Positions 34,562-43,812 are shown, counted from the stretch's first letter. The stretch: DNA of 64,000 bases from Bacteroidota bacterium (GCA_017860275.1 JAFNAQ010000009.1:62001-126000); one strand, 5' to 3'. The notes: generated by a model not told the origin, from the letters alone. Program-made: numbers and translations.

Positions 34562-36493
34562 TTATATTAAACCTTGCCCTTTACTTTTATCCCATTCTTT
34601 TATAATGAATTTTTCAAAATCACTATCGTTTGCATGTTCTAGAACAATAATTTGAGGCTTAAATCCACAACTTTTGCTAATTAGCTCAATTTCCGAATCT
34701 AATACTTTGAATATTTTCCTAACTTGTTGGATATTGTCATCATACTTTTCTAACTCTTCATTATCCATATTTCCCTTTATTGTAGTTCGAGGAAAATATA
34801 CTTGACTTGGTTGATCTAGCATCAAAAAAGTTGGTATAACAGACTTCTCATTTTCACAACTTAATTGAAGGAATGATAACATAATAGATAAATGGCAAGC
34901 CAACCAATTAGCTCCACTTCCCATTTCATCAAGACGAATTTCGTCACCTTTATGTTTATGTTTAAAAATAAATTTATCAATATCAAAATAAAAATCTATT
35001 GGCTTCAATTCTTCTTCAAAATCTAATTTTTCTGCAATTCTATCCATAATGCCCTTTAATGTTTTTTCCGTAGCCTCCTTAAAGGTATTAATATAAGAAT
35101 ATTTTTTTAATGCTATTTCAATATCTCCTAATTGTTTTTTGAGTCCTTCTAATAATTTATCATATTCATGAATGTTATTTTGCCCTATACTGTTAATAGT
35201 TGTTGTAATAACACCTTTCATATAAACAATTTGATCCCTCTTGCTTTTAATTTTTTCGTATTCTTCTGTATTTTTTGATAATTCATTTATATTGCGTGTA
35301 ATACTTCTAATTTTATAATCAATTTCTGTTTTTCTTTCCTTTAGTCTTGTTATTATTCTAGAATTATCTTTTGAAAAACTACTTATTTTCGACAATTCAT
35401 CAATAAGATTTTCCTTTGCCGATTCAAGTTGTGTAATATTATTATTCAACTCATCAACTAAATTATTACATAAAGGACAGCAAATTTGTTTTATATTAGC
35501 ATTATTATATTTTTGTTTTGAGTAAGTATTTACCAATATATCTGCATACTCATATCCGTCAGAATTATTTGAAAGTAAATTTGATAAAGATCTTTCTATT
35601 TCCAATTTTTCTTCAACTAATTTTTCTTTTTCATCTTCTAATTGAACTATTTTATCAAATGCTTTTGTTTGATCTGGAATTATTGTAGGTGGGAAAGGGA
35701 GATTTTGCCCAATACTAATCAATTTAGGTTTGGATAGCCCTTCCTTTAAGGTCTCTCCAATATTTGAATAGTACAATTGTATTAAATCTCGTAGTCGTTC
35801 TGTATCATCCTTATCATTTATGTCGAAATTTTCAATTATCTTTTTCTCATGTATAATTTTTCTCGAAATAACTTCCTTTTGCTTTATTAAATCATAATAT
35901 TCTGCATCAACACATCCTAATAATACGGGTATAGCTTTAATAACTCTATTCCTTTTATTTATATCATCAAATCTGTAAAATAATGCATGTTTATTCGCAA
36001 TCAAATTTTGATGCTGAAAAAGAAAAGAAACTGTATCTCTTATAGAAAGTTTTGAAGTTTTTTCATTTTCTTGCTCAAGTTGATTAAATGACAACCCTAT
36101 TAACTCTTCAAAATCTGTTTGAACATTATTTTTTATAGGTTTCAAAGATAATTCATTAAAATATTCAAATTTTATATTATCTATCCTTTCAAAAGATGTT
36201 TCTACTTTCAAATATGCAGAATTATGATTGCTATTACCAAAAGCATGTCTTCCAACAACAATATAAAAAGTATCCACTTGGAATATTACAACATACAAAT
36301 AAGCAAATTCGGTAATTTTGCCTTTTGGAATACTTGACCGTGAAGAAAACAGACAGTAATCTACTATTTCAATGAGAGCACTTTTCCCTGTTTTTGAATC
36401 ACCAGTTATGATATTTAATCCATCTTTTAGAATTATATTTCTTTTGTCACCATCTTCATTAAAAATTGCAATTTCTTTAATTATTTTTCTCAT
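34562..36493 (-). CDS. ABC-3C system ATPase (DUF3732-like, SMC/Rad50 type)
   Basis: The 643-residue protein has an ABC ATPase head split by a long coiled coil. The Walker A motif is GDSKTGKS (residues 31-38), at the start of the N-terminal half. The middle, about 200-480, is rich in Lys/Glu/Leu heptads and contains a zinc-hook-like CPLC (339-342). The C-terminal half has a signature-like LDEMGSGANWLACHLSIML (521-539), Walker B TFLMLDQPSQ (D560) and an H-loop histidine in VLEHAND (H620). This DUF3732-type ATPase accompanies the ABC three-component conflict systems described by Aravind and colleagues. Its start overlaps the upstream gene as ATGA, so the two are translationally coupled. Confidence 0.86.
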   Translation of the reverse strand: MRKIIKEIAIFNEDGDKRNIILKDGLNIITGDSKTGKSALIEIVDYCLFSSRSSIPKGKITEFAYLYVVIFQVDTFYIVVGRHAFGNSNHNSAYLKVETSFERIDNIKFEYFNELSLKPIKNNVQTDFEELIGLSFNQLEQENEKTSKLSIRDTVSFLFQHQNLIANKHALFYRFDDINKRNRVIKAIPVLLGCVDAEYYDLIKQKEVISRKIIHEKKIIENFDINDKDDTERLRDLIQLYYSNIGETLKEGLSKPKLISIGQNLPFPPTIIPDQTKAFDKIVQLEDEKEKLVEEKLEIERSLSNLLSNNSDGYEYADILVNTYSKQKYNNANIKQICCPLCNNLVDELNNNITQLESAKENLIDELSKISSFSKDNSRIITRLKERKTEIDYKIRSITRNINELSKNTEEYEKIKSKRDQIVYMKGVITTTINSIGQNNIHEYDKLLEGLKKQLGDIEIALKKYSYINTFKEATEKTLKGIMDRIAEKLDFEEELKPIDFYFDIDKFIFKHKHKGDEIRLDEMGSGANWLACHLSIMLSFLQLSCENEKSVIPTFLMLDQPSQVYFPRTTIKGNMDNEELEKYDDNIQQVRKIFKVLDSEIELISKSCGFKPQIIVLEHANDSDFEKFIIKEWDKSKGQGLI

Positions 36494-36966
36494 AATTGAT
36501 TAATCCTTAATTTTTTCATAATTATTATACAATCTTCTTTTGCAATCAACATTCCTAAATTGTATGATGCCTTATATATATCCTTCAATATTTTATCATC
36601 TTCTTTTTTGAAACTGATTTTTTCTTCTATTTTTATATAATCATCAAAAGTCATATTTGTTGCGGATGCTAATAAAATAAGACTGTGTTTTGTCTTTTTT
36701 TTAGTGTAAAGTATTATTTCATTTAATTGACTCATAAATACTTCATATGATTTATTTTCAATAATAACATTAAGTCTCGAATTTATATTTAGATTTTGAA
36801 GTTTATAACATACTTTTTCATCTAATACAAATGGTATTACCAAATATATAAGTTCTGATTTTACACCTTTATCATCTAAAGATAAAACACCTGATAAAAA
36901 ATGATGTAATATCTTACTTAAATGAAATGGATTATAAATTAATAGTTCTAAGTCCTTTGCATTCAT
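36490..36966 (-). CDS. ABC-3C middle component
   Basis: This 158-residue protein has the middle-component hallmarks: an N-terminal YNPFHLSKILHHFLSG and a hydrophobic ELIYLVIPFVLDEKVCYKL, then a helical tail. In these systems the middle component is thought to bridge the ATPase and the effector-bearing protein. It is one base after the effector gene and overlaps the ATPase gene by 4 bases, as expected of an obligate three-gene operon. Confidence 0.78.
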   Translation of the reverse strand: MNAKDLELLIYNPFHLSKILHHFLSGVLSLDDKGVKSELIYLVIPFVLDEKVCYKLQNLNINSRLNVIIENKSYEVFMSQLNEIILYTKKKTKHSLILLASATNMTFDDYIKIEEKISFKKEDDKILKDIYKASYNLGMLIAKEDCIIIMKKLRINQL

Positions 36967-36967
36967 A

Positions 36968-38080
36968 TTATTGATCTAATTTCCATGTAAAATCTTTATT
37001 TTCTTCAACTTGATGATGAACCCTCCCCTTTGGATAATACGATTTTACTCCTTGTACTCCTTCAATTAATGTCTTTGTTTCAATTTTACTCATGCAATCT
37101 TCAAAAAATAATTTTGACTTTTCGTCAATATTTGGAGAAATAACATATGTTAATCTATCCATATGTGTTAATCTTTTATCATTCATCTCACAATAAATCT
37201 CATCATCCAATTCTTGTAGTGAGTCTACTAAGATTGGTCTTTCTCTCAGCATTTTAAATTGACTATCTGCTGCTCGTAAATAATCTCTAACAGCTCCTCC
37301 AATTTTACAATCATAATCTATTTTTCTTAATTCTTCTACAAATCTAAATTTGGTTGATCCATTATTGCATCCAATGGATGAAAAAGGAAAAATTAATTCG
37401 TCAATTTTATATCTATTTAATAAAGAACGGTAATTACCTCTAAACCACTCTAAGTCAATACACCAGTCCATTCCTTCTTTTTTTATTAATTCAGAGGAAA
37501 TTACACCGATTAATGAAACTACAAAAGACTCTCTATAAGCTTCTTCTAATGGATTTACAATTGATGAATGTTTCAATAGTTTTTCTTTATAAAATTCCTT
37601 TGCTGCTGGCTGACTAGATTGTATCGTAAACTTTCCGAGTATTTCTTGTAACTTGACAATATCTATATTTCTTATTCTATCATAATATTTTATATTTGTT
37701 TTATTATCACTCGTATTTATAACTTTATAAACTTTGTCCTTTTTTTCTTGTGGTTTTAATTTATCCCAATTTTCAAAAATAGAATCTTTTCTTATTGAAG
37801 CTGTAGTATGCAAAATATATGAACTAAAATCTTTCACTTCATTGTAATTCTCCACCAAATTACCTAAGGTTTTCCAAAAGTCAATATGAGTGTCATATAA
37901 CATCTTGTCTTTATCTATTGAATTTTTTATTTCTGTAATATCTGTTTCATCAGAAACATCACCATAACATTCAAGATAAATTTTAGTTTCGTCTTTTGCA
38001 TCAAGACATTTCAATAATGCTACCATTTCTTGATATTTAAAACCTAATATTTTAGTTGACGCATCTGATTTTGAAGCCAT
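36968..38080 (-). CDS. ABC-3C effector-bearing protein with nuclease-like N-terminus
   Basis: The 370-residue protein is the third component. Its N-terminus has the pattern GFKYQEMVALL, then E37 (YLECYGD), D41 and E50-x-K52 (DITEIKN), followed by HIDFWKTLGNLVENY. This spacing fits a PD-(D/E)xK nuclease like Cap4/DUF4297 domains; it is a pattern match only. The rest is the partner-binding region. The start is the ATG at 38080; a longer frame to 38119 begins with TTG and its 13 extra residues look like translated AT-rich leader. It is the first gene of the operon, with a promoter about 90 bases upstream. Confidence 0.7.
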   Translation of the reverse strand: MASKSDASTKILGFKYQEMVALLKCLDAKDETKIYLECYGDVSDETDITEIKNSIDKDKMLYDTHIDFWKTLGNLVENYNEVKDFSSYILHTTASIRKDSIFENWDKLKPQEKKDKVYKVINTSDNKTNIKYYDRIRNIDIVKLQEILGKFTIQSSQPAAKEFYKEKLLKHSSIVNPLEEAYRESFVVSLIGVISSELIKKEGMDWCIDLEWFRGNYRSLLNRYKIDELIFPFSSIGCNNGSTKFRFVEELRKIDYDCKIGGAVRDYLRAADSQFKMLRERPILVDSLQELDDEIYCEMNDKRLTHMDRLTYVISPNIDEKSKLFFEDCMSKIETKTLIEGVQGVKSYYPKGRVHHQVEENKDFTWKLDQ

Positions 38081-38168
38081 ATTTTTAATTTTGTATTTAA
38101 TTGACCTTATAATTGACAAAATAATTTTATGATTATTATTTAATTATCAACGAATTTCATACATATGG

Positions 38169-38200
38169 CAAAGTTAAAATAATTTTTAATTAATAAGCAA
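38169..38200 (-). promoter_or_regulatory. Promoter of the ABC-3C operon
   Basis: On the minus strand TTG (38198-38200), 21 bases, TAACTTTG (38169-38176). The predicted leader is about 80 bases. Confidence 0.55.
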
Positions 38201-38574
38201 TATTTACTTGAAAAATATTTTCATCTTGGTACTATTTTTTAGAAGATATTGTTATATTATAGTATATTTAGATTCAGATTTTTAACAAGCTTGCTCGTTG
38301 GATGCTTTTTCTTTAGTTGGGGTTTGGGAGATATCTCCTTTTCTTTGAATTGCTTTATTATCTATTTTATTATTTGTGATTTTTCTCTATCTTGCCCTAC
38401 TTGAGATTAGATATATTAGAGCTTCATTATTGTATATTTTAAGGATAATTATATTCACCCCTTGAATATTTATATTTTTTTATGATTTAATAGGGTTTGT
38501 GTTGGGCTTGTTTGGTGTTAAGGGTGGTTAAAGTTTTTAGGGGTTTTTAAGGATATTTTGAGATTTGGGTTTAT

Positions 38575-38695
38575 TTTCTTGAAATAAGAACTAAATTTCT
38601 TGGGATAAGGATTGGATTTTTTCAAACAAGGACTTAATTTTTTCTGTTAGGTAACAAAAAATATTCTGTTAGGTAACAGAATATTTTTAAACAGC
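38575..38695. repeat. Palindrome-array element C (22-bp period)
   Basis: Two units CTGTTAGGTAACA start at 38644 and 38666, 22 bases apart; the inner GTTAGGTAAC is a near-palindrome and the second unit, CTGTTAGGTAACAG, has 6-bp arms. Just before lie three degenerate repeats of the form TTCTTGnnATAAGnA, about 22 bases apart, whose last one contains TTCAAACAAGGACT, the reverse complement of the GAATCCTTGTTTTGAA-like flank of elements A, B and D. Membership in the same family is therefore plausible but weaker. Confidence 0.55.
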
Positions 38696-38720
38696 GTTTA
38701 AATTTGCGCTTTCAAAGAAA

Positions 38721-38747
38721 AAAGACCGTCTTTTTAGGACGGTCTTT
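38721..38747. terminator. Terminator-like hairpin in the 1-kb gap
   Basis: A perfect 10-bp stem, AAAGACCGTC (38721-38730) and GACGGTCTTT (38738-38747), with a TTTTTAG loop. It is about 380 bases past the relA stop and has no evident gene on either side, so it may end a long read-through or an unrecognised RNA. Confidence 0.6.
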
Positions 38748-39126
38748 CTTCTGTTATGGGGTTACGGGATTTGTTTTTGATTCTCTTTTAACCTTTCTTC
38801 TTGGTCTTAGTTTTGAACCTTTGTCAAAACTTTTTTAAGGGTGGTTTTTTATTTTCAGACGAAACAAACCTCGTCTAAATGTATTATGGTGTAGTAATTT
38901 GTTCGTTAATTAATATATTATCTAAGACCTTTATACTTCTATTTTTGCCGATGGCGAAGTTTATATTTTCTATTATTGATTTCATCTTAGTAATTATTAA
39001 ATTGTAAAACTAAGTATTTTCGAAAACTATCTAGGTTTAAATTTTCTATACGTTTCAAATCTAACGCCAAATTAAAGTAAGATATTATTTAATTATAAAA
39101 ATATATACCCTTCTTGGCTTTTGTGA

Positions 39127-41355
39127 TTAAATTCTTTTTATTGTTTCGATTCCGTCTATGGCTTCTAAGTTTTTTATTAGCTTGCTTAGCTGCTCTGCAT
39201 CGTAGATATATACCATCATTGTTCCTTCAAAAAGCCCCTCACTACTTTCTATAGCTAATGCTCTAATATTGACATTCCATCCCTCTGAGATTACCCCTGT
39301 TATTTCTTGTAGTAGTCCTTTTCTATCAATACCTTTCATCTTTATACCCGCTAAGAAGGTAATCTTTTCGTTTTCTCTCCATTTTGCCTTGATGATTCGG
39401 TGACCATATTGTGACATTTCATTTACTGCTTTTTTGCAGTTTGTTCTATGAACTTCTATTGAATTTTCGTGAATTAACCCCACAATATCGTCTCCTGGCA
39501 GAGGGTTGCAACATGTTGCTGTTACGTATTGCATATTCTCCATATCTTGCTGTATCAATACTTGCTCTGGATTATTCTCTATCTGCTCCTTTATCTCTTC
39601 TTTTAGGGATTTTGTTTTCGAGGATTTCATTGTACTAAATGGATTTCTTAAGAACATCCATGTCGATGTTTTTTGTTTCTTATCGAAACACTGCCTAACA
39701 TCTATCTCCGTTATTTGTTCTTTATATATCTTGTAATAAAAATCTATTTGATTGGGTCCTCCTGCGTACTTCCTTAACTTCTCGATATTAATTTCGTTAT
39801 ATTCAAGATTAAACTCAGAGAATATATGTTTTAGTTTTTCAATTCCTTCTTCCAAATAACCTTTTCTAATATCTCTTATATAAGTTTTTATCCCTTGTAT
39901 TGCCTTTGAAGTCTTGACAAATTTAAGATATTCCTCCTTTGGAAAAGAAATATTTGAGGTAATAATTTCTACTTGGTCTGAAGACTTAAGCTTATAATCT
40001 ATTGGGACAACCTTATAGTTTACCTTTGCTCCCATACAATTTACTCCTAATTGAGTATGCACATTGAATGCAAAGTCTAAAACCGTAGAGCCTTTTGCTA
40101 GAGTAACAACCCTACCCTTAGGTGTAAATGTTGTTATCTCGTCGGTGGCTAAGCTTAGTTTAAAATCATTCACAAAGTCTACTGCCGATGAGTTTTGGTT
40201 ATCAAGCAATTCCCTTACTCTCCCTAACCAATTGTCAAGGTTTTCATCAAGGTCTCCCTCCTCTACTTCCTTATATTTGTAGTGAGCCGCTAAACCTTTC
40301 TCTGCAATATCATCCATCCTTCGACTTCTTAGCTGAACCTCAACCCACTTACCATTATTAGCCTGAACGGTAAAGTGCAATGCCTCATATCCATTACTCT
40401 TTGGTTTTGTTAACCAATCTCTAAAACGATCAAATTTCTGTTCTCTGTACATTGAATTTATTACAGAATAGGCAGCAAAACATGATTCTTTCTCTTGTTC
40501 TATTGGAACGTCTAATACTATTCTTATTGCGAAAATATCATATATATCATCGAAGGCAACTCCTTTTTTCTCTATCTTACCTAAGATAGATGTTATTGAT
40601 TTTACCCTTCCTGTGCAAGTAAACTTAAACCCTTTTTCGAATAATTTATCTTTAATTGGATCTGCAAAAGACTTTATAAAACTTGCTCTCTCTTGCTCTG
40701 AATCTTTAAGCCTATCAACAATTTCATTATAACCAGATGGGTTTATATATCTTGTTGCAAGATCTTCCAACTCACTCTTTATTTGATATAAGCCTAAGCG
40801 GTGGGCAAGTGGAACGTATAGTATTTGAGTCTCTGATGCTATCTTTAATTGTTTATCTTGCTTCATTGAATCAAGGGTTCTCATATTATGAAGTCTATCG
40901 CATAACTTCAAAAGAATAACCCTCACATCATCGCCCATTGCTACAAGCAATTTCTTAAAGTTCTCTGACTGAATGGAATTTGTTGCATAGTCGAAAACTC
41001 CTTCTATCTTTGTTAACCCATCAATGATTTGAGCAACCTTGTCATCGAATATTGTTCTTATATCATCAAGAGTATATTCTGTATCTTCAACCACGTCGTG
41101 CAAAAGGGCACAAACTATTGCTATTGTACCTAAACCTAAATCCTCGGCAGCAATACGTGCCACCTCAATTGGATGATATATATATGGTTCTCCAGTCTTC
41201 CTTCTTACTCCTGCATGTGCCTTCATAGCAACTGTGAAAGCTTTTCTAACTTGTTTCTTTTGTTCCCTTGTCGAAGTTGAAGATACTAATCTAACAATAT
41301 TCCGGTATCTACTAAGTATTTCTTTTCTCTCTAATTCTTGGTCTACAATATACAT
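39127..41355 (-). CDS. RelA/SpoT-type (p)ppGpp synthetase/hydrolase
   Basis: This 742-residue protein makes and degrades the stringent-response alarmone. The N-terminal HD hydrolase domain keeps H61, H86-D87 and E90-D91 (LLHDVVEDTEY). The synthetase domain follows (DIYDIFAIRIVLD, KPKSNGYEALHFTV), then TGS (ITTFTPKGRVVTLAKGSTVLDFAF) and a C-terminal ACT domain (FLAGIKMKGIDRKGLLQEITGVI). Both catalytic centres look intact, so it is probably bifunctional. It is the last gene of a tight operon with tadA and a SpoU-type methyltransferase. Confidence 0.95.
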   Translation of the reverse strand: MYIVDQELERKEILSRYRNIVRLVSSTSTREQKKQVRKAFTVAMKAHAGVRRKTGEPYIYHPIEVARIAAEDLGLGTIAIVCALLHDVVEDTEYTLDDIRTIFDDKVAQIIDGLTKIEGVFDYATNSIQSENFKKLLVAMGDDVRVILLKLCDRLHNMRTLDSMKQDKQLKIASETQILYVPLAHRLGLYQIKSELEDLATRYINPSGYNEIVDRLKDSEQERASFIKSFADPIKDKLFEKGFKFTCTGRVKSITSILGKIEKKGVAFDDIYDIFAIRIVLDVPIEQEKESCFAAYSVINSMYREQKFDRFRDWLTKPKSNGYEALHFTVQANNGKWVEVQLRSRRMDDIAEKGLAAHYKYKEVEEGDLDENLDNWLGRVRELLDNQNSSAVDFVNDFKLSLATDEITTFTPKGRVVTLAKGSTVLDFAFNVHTQLGVNCMGAKVNYKVVPIDYKLKSSDQVEIITSNISFPKEEYLKFVKTSKAIQGIKTYIRDIRKGYLEEGIEKLKHIFSEFNLEYNEINIEKLRKYAGGPNQIDFYYKIYKEQITEIDVRQCFDKKQKTSTWMFLRNPFSTMKSSKTKSLKEEIKEQIENNPEQVLIQQDMENMQYVTATCCNPLPGDDIVGLIHENSIEVHRTNCKKAVNEMSQYGHRIIKAKWRENEKITFLAGIKMKGIDRKGLLQEITGVISEGWNVNIRALAIESSEGLFEGTMMVYIYDAEQLSKLIKNLEAIDGIETIKRI

Positions 41356-41358
41356 ATA

Positions 41359-41811
41359 TTAATTTCTTTTCTTTTTGAAAAAATCCTTGACTAAGTCCGA
41401 ACACTCTTTTTCTAACAATCCAGATACAACTATTGTTTTAGGATGATAAACATATATTCCTTTTGAAGATACACCTCGCCTTTCATCCTTTGCTCCATAT
41501 ACTATCTTACCTATTTGAGCCCAATAGCTTGCTCCTGCGCACATAACACATGGCTCCATTGTTACATATAAGGTGCAATCGTTTAAATATTTACCTCCTA
41601 TTGCATTTGCAGCAGCAGTAAATGCCTGCATCTCCGCATGAGCTGTAACGTCATTGAGTCTTTCTGTTAAATTGTGAGCCCTAGCAATTATCCTATCTCT
41701 ACATACTATCACCGCTCCTATTGGCACCTCATCCATATCATATGCTAATTTTGCCTCTTTTAAAGCCTCTTGCATATAATAATTATCATCTTTAATTAAA
41801 ACAGAACCCAT
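41359..41811 (-). CDS. tadA: tRNA adenosine(34) deaminase-type nucleoside deaminase
   Basis: The 150-residue zinc enzyme has the deaminase signature H58-A-E60 and PCxxC with C88 and C91 (TMEPCVMCAGASYWAQIGKIVYGA). It probably converts A34 to inosine in tRNA-Arg(ACG). The length and N-terminus (MQEALKEAKLAYDMDEVPIGAVIV) fit TadA. It lies between a SpoU methyltransferase and relA with 3-base gaps. Confidence 0.92.
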   Translation of the reverse strand: MGSVLIKDDNYYMQEALKEAKLAYDMDEVPIGAVIVCRDRIIARAHNLTERLNDVTAHAEMQAFTAAANAIGGKYLNDCTLYVTMEPCVMCAGASYWAQIGKIVYGAKDERRGVSSKGIYVYHPKTIVVSGLLEKECSDLVKDFFKKKRN

Positions 41812-41814
41812 ATA

Positions 41815-42576
41815 CTATATTTTTAATTTCCTTTTAAATTCTGAGCAAATTATTGATGTGGCTATTGATGCGTTTAGGCTTTCTGGTCCTTGCCCTTTGG
41901 AAAATGAGGGAATTGTTATGGGATGGGTTATTAGAGGGCTTATCTGCGGGCTTATGCCGTGTGATTCGCTTCCTATTATTATTATTCCTTCTCTCTCGAG
42001 ATTGGTTTCATAGATATTCATTCCTTTTTCAAGAATTGTTCCGTAGATTGGGAAGTCTTGTAAATTGGAAAGCATCAAGTAGATGTCTTTATAGGATACA
42101 TTTACTCTGAGGAATGAACCCATTGTTGATTGAATTGTCTTGGGGTTATATAAGTCGACTGTGTCTTCTGAGCATACTATATCTTCTATTCCGAACCAAT
42201 CGGCTACTCGGATTATTGTTCCTAGGTTTCCTGGGTCTTTTATTCCGTCTAAGACTAGTACATAGTTCTCTTTGTACTTTATTTCTTTTTCTCCTATTTG
42301 ATTAAGTACTGCTAGTACTTGATTAGGTGTGGATAGGCTGCTTATTTTCTTAAGTTCTTCCTGACTCACTTCTATTATCTCTTTGGTGAATTTTGAAGCC
42401 TTATTGATGTTTTCTTCTATCCAGTCTTTGGTTGCACAAATTGTTTTTATGCTTATTTGTGATTCCAATAATTCCTGCACAATTTTTACGCCTTCTACTA
42501 CAAAGACCTTCTCCTCATCTCTAAATTTTGCCTGTCTTAGGCTGGAAATTCTTTTTATCTGTGCTTTTGAAATCAT
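41815..42576 (-). CDS. SpoU/TrmH-family RNA 2'-O-methyltransferase
   Basis: The 253-residue protein has the SPOUT knot motifs NYVLVLDGIKDPGNLGTIIRVADWFGIEDIV, IIIGSESHGIS and ITIPSFSKGQGPESLNASIATSII. It resembles rRNA/tRNA ribose methylases of the TrmH group; the target base cannot be told. The start is the ATG at 42576 (MISKAQIKRISSLRQ); a longer frame from 42597 would use TTG and overlap the -7 box. It heads the operon. Confidence 0.9.
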   Translation of the reverse strand: MISKAQIKRISSLRQAKFRDEEKVFVVEGVKIVQELLESQISIKTICATKDWIEENINKASKFTKEIIEVSQEELKKISSLSTPNQVLAVLNQIGEKEIKYKENYVLVLDGIKDPGNLGTIIRVADWFGIEDIVCSEDTVDLYNPKTIQSTMGSFLRVNVSYKDIYLMLSNLQDFPIYGTILEKGMNIYETNLEREGIIIIGSESHGISPQISPLITHPITIPSFSKGQGPESLNASIATSIICSEFKRKLKI

Positions 42577-42594
42577 GATATAATTTTTCTTGTG

Positions 42595-42626
42595 CAAATG
42601 TATGATTAAATCGCATTTGGTGCAAA
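42595..42626 (-). promoter_or_regulatory. Promoter of the trmH-tadA-relA operon
   Basis: On the minus strand TTTG (42623-42626), 20 bases, TACATTTG (42595-42602), 18 bases before the ATG at 42576. Confidence 0.75.
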
Positions 42627-42630
42627 TAAA

Positions 42631-42659
42631 AAAACCCCTAATTATTAGTTAGGGGTTTT
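42631..42659 (-). terminator. Terminator of the rpsF-rpsR-rplI operon
   Basis: A perfect 11-bp stem, AAAACCCCTAA (42631-42641) and TTAGGGGTTTT (42649-42659), with a 7-base loop; seven T in a row follow on the minus strand. Confidence 0.9.
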
Positions 42660-42677
42660 GAAATATTTATTTCTAAA

Positions 42678-43130
42678 TTATTCAGCTACTACGTCGAAAG
42701 TTATTTCAGCTTTGATATCTTTGTAAACTGAGATGATTGCTTTATGTGTTCCAACTACTTTTATTGAATCACCTAATATTGCAATTTTCTTTCTGTCAAC
42801 ATCTAATTCAAATTGTGCTTTGATTGCATCAGCAATTTGTATTGTGTTAACTGAACCGAAGATTTTTCCGTTTTCTCCTGCTTTTGTTCCGATCTTCAAT
42901 CCTTGGATTTTTCCAAATGAAGCTACTAAACTTTCTGCATCGCTACGAATTTTATCTTCTTTAAATGCTCTTTGTTTAAGGTTTTCTGCTAAGATTTTTC
43001 TATTTGAAGCAGTTGCCATGATAGCGAAACCTTGTGGGATAAGAAAGTTATTTGCATAGCCTTCCTTAACTTTAATTATTTCGTCTTTGTAACCTAAGTT
43101 GATTACATCTTGTTTTAATATGATTTCCAT
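42678..43130 (-). CDS. rplI: Ribosomal protein bL9
   Basis: The 150-residue large-subunit protein starts with MEIILKQDVINLGYKDEIIKVKEGYANNFLIP read here as shorter family motifs (GYKDEIIKVKEGYANNFLIP), followed by the connecting helix and the C-terminal domain. Length is typical. It is the last gene of the S6-S18-L9 operon. Confidence 0.97.
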   Translation of the reverse strand: MEIILKQDVINLGYKDEIIKVKEGYANNFLIPQGFAIMATASNRKILAENLKQRAFKEDKIRSDAESLVASFGKIQGLKIGTKAGENGKIFGSVNTIQIADAIKAQFELDVDRKKIAILGDSIKVVGTHKAIISVYKDIKAEITFDVVAE

Positions 43131-43145
43131 CGATTTGCTCTCCTA

Positions 43146-43412
43146 TTATTTTAGTAAATCTGCTACGTAAGGCATCAAAGCTAAGTGACGAGCACGTTTT
43201 ACAGCTTGTGATACTTTCTTTTGATATTTGTTTGAAGTTCCAGTGATTCTTCTTGGAAGAATTTTACCTTGTTCGTTAACGAATTTCAAAAGAAAATCTG
43301 CATCTTTATAATCGATGTATTTAATACCGCTCTTTTTGAAACGGCAGTATTTTTTTCTTTGTGTTTCAACCGCAATTGGGGTCAAATATTTTATTTCTGT
43401 ATCGTTTGCCAT
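43146..43412 (-). CDS. rpsR: Ribosomal protein bS18
   Basis: The 88-residue protein shows [38 protein letters not shown] and [11 protein letters not shown], the family hallmarks. It lies between rpsF and rplI. Confidence 0.97.
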   Translation of the reverse strand: MANDTEIKYLTPIAVETQRKKYCRFKKSGIKYIDYKDADFLLKFVNEQGKILPRRITGTSNKYQKKVSQAVKRARHLALMPYVADLLK

Positions 43413-43431
43413 TTTCTTTAAATTTTAAATG

Positions 43432-43812
43432 TTATTCAGCAACTACTTCTTGTTGTTGTGCTAATGCAGCTTGTTGTTTCTTCATTCCACCAGAACGTTT
43501 CTTTTCGTTGTAAGCAATAGCATGCTTATCTAGTGAAACTGTTAAGAAGCGAAGAAGTTTTTCGTCACGTTTGAAAATTGTTTCCAATTTCGCAATAACA
43601 TCACCTTCTGATTTAAATTCAATTAAATAATAGAAACCAGTAGATTTCTTTTGAATAGGATAGGCTAACTTGCGCATTCCCCAATTGTTTTCATAAACAA
43701 TCTCAGCGCCACTTTCAGTCAATAATGACTGATACTTTTTTACCGTTTCCTTTATCTGTTCATCAGATAAAACGGGAGTCATAATGAAAACGGTTTCATA
43801 CTGTTTTACCAT
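43432..43812 (-). CDS. rpsF: Ribosomal protein bS6
   Basis: The 126-residue protein has the S6 ferredoxin-like fold motifs [35 protein letters not shown] and [11 protein letters not shown], then a Gln/Ala-rich tail ([16 protein letters not shown]). It is the first gene of the operon. Confidence 0.97.
   Translation of the reverse strand: MVKQYETVFIMTPVLSDEQIKETVKKYQSLLTESGAEIVYENNWGMRKLAYPIQKKSTGFYYLIEFKSEGDVIAKLETIFKRDEKLLRFLTVSLDKHAIAYNEKKRSGGMKKQQAALAQQQEVVAE

Larger units (their letters stand above)
38201..39126. other. Noncoding stretch between ABC-3C promoter and relA/spoT
   Basis: No convincing gene was found in these 926 bases on either strand. They hold a 12-bp palindrome GGAGATATCTCC (38327-38338), the repeat element C (38575-38695), a terminator-like hairpin (38721-38747), and AGACGA/TCGTCT arms (38858-38876) close to A/T runs. 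T-rich and A-rich runs dominate, with no signature of tmRNA, SRP RNA or RNase P that I could recognise. Confidence 0.5.

Noticed and set aside
38081-38119. Extended start of the ABC-3C effector at a TTG (38119)
   Set aside because: The extra 13 residues are AT-rich leader, and an ATG at 38080 gives a standard start before the conserved GFKYQ motif.
33830-38119. Toxin-antitoxin or restriction-modification reading of the 33.8-38.1 kb genes
   Set aside because: No methyltransferase or small antitoxin is present; the three-gene order with ATPase and middle component fits ABC-3C better.
38201-39126. tmRNA, SRP RNA or RNase P RNA in the 1-kb gap
   Set aside because: No tRNA-like acceptor arm, tag ORF or conserved core sequence was recognised on either strand.
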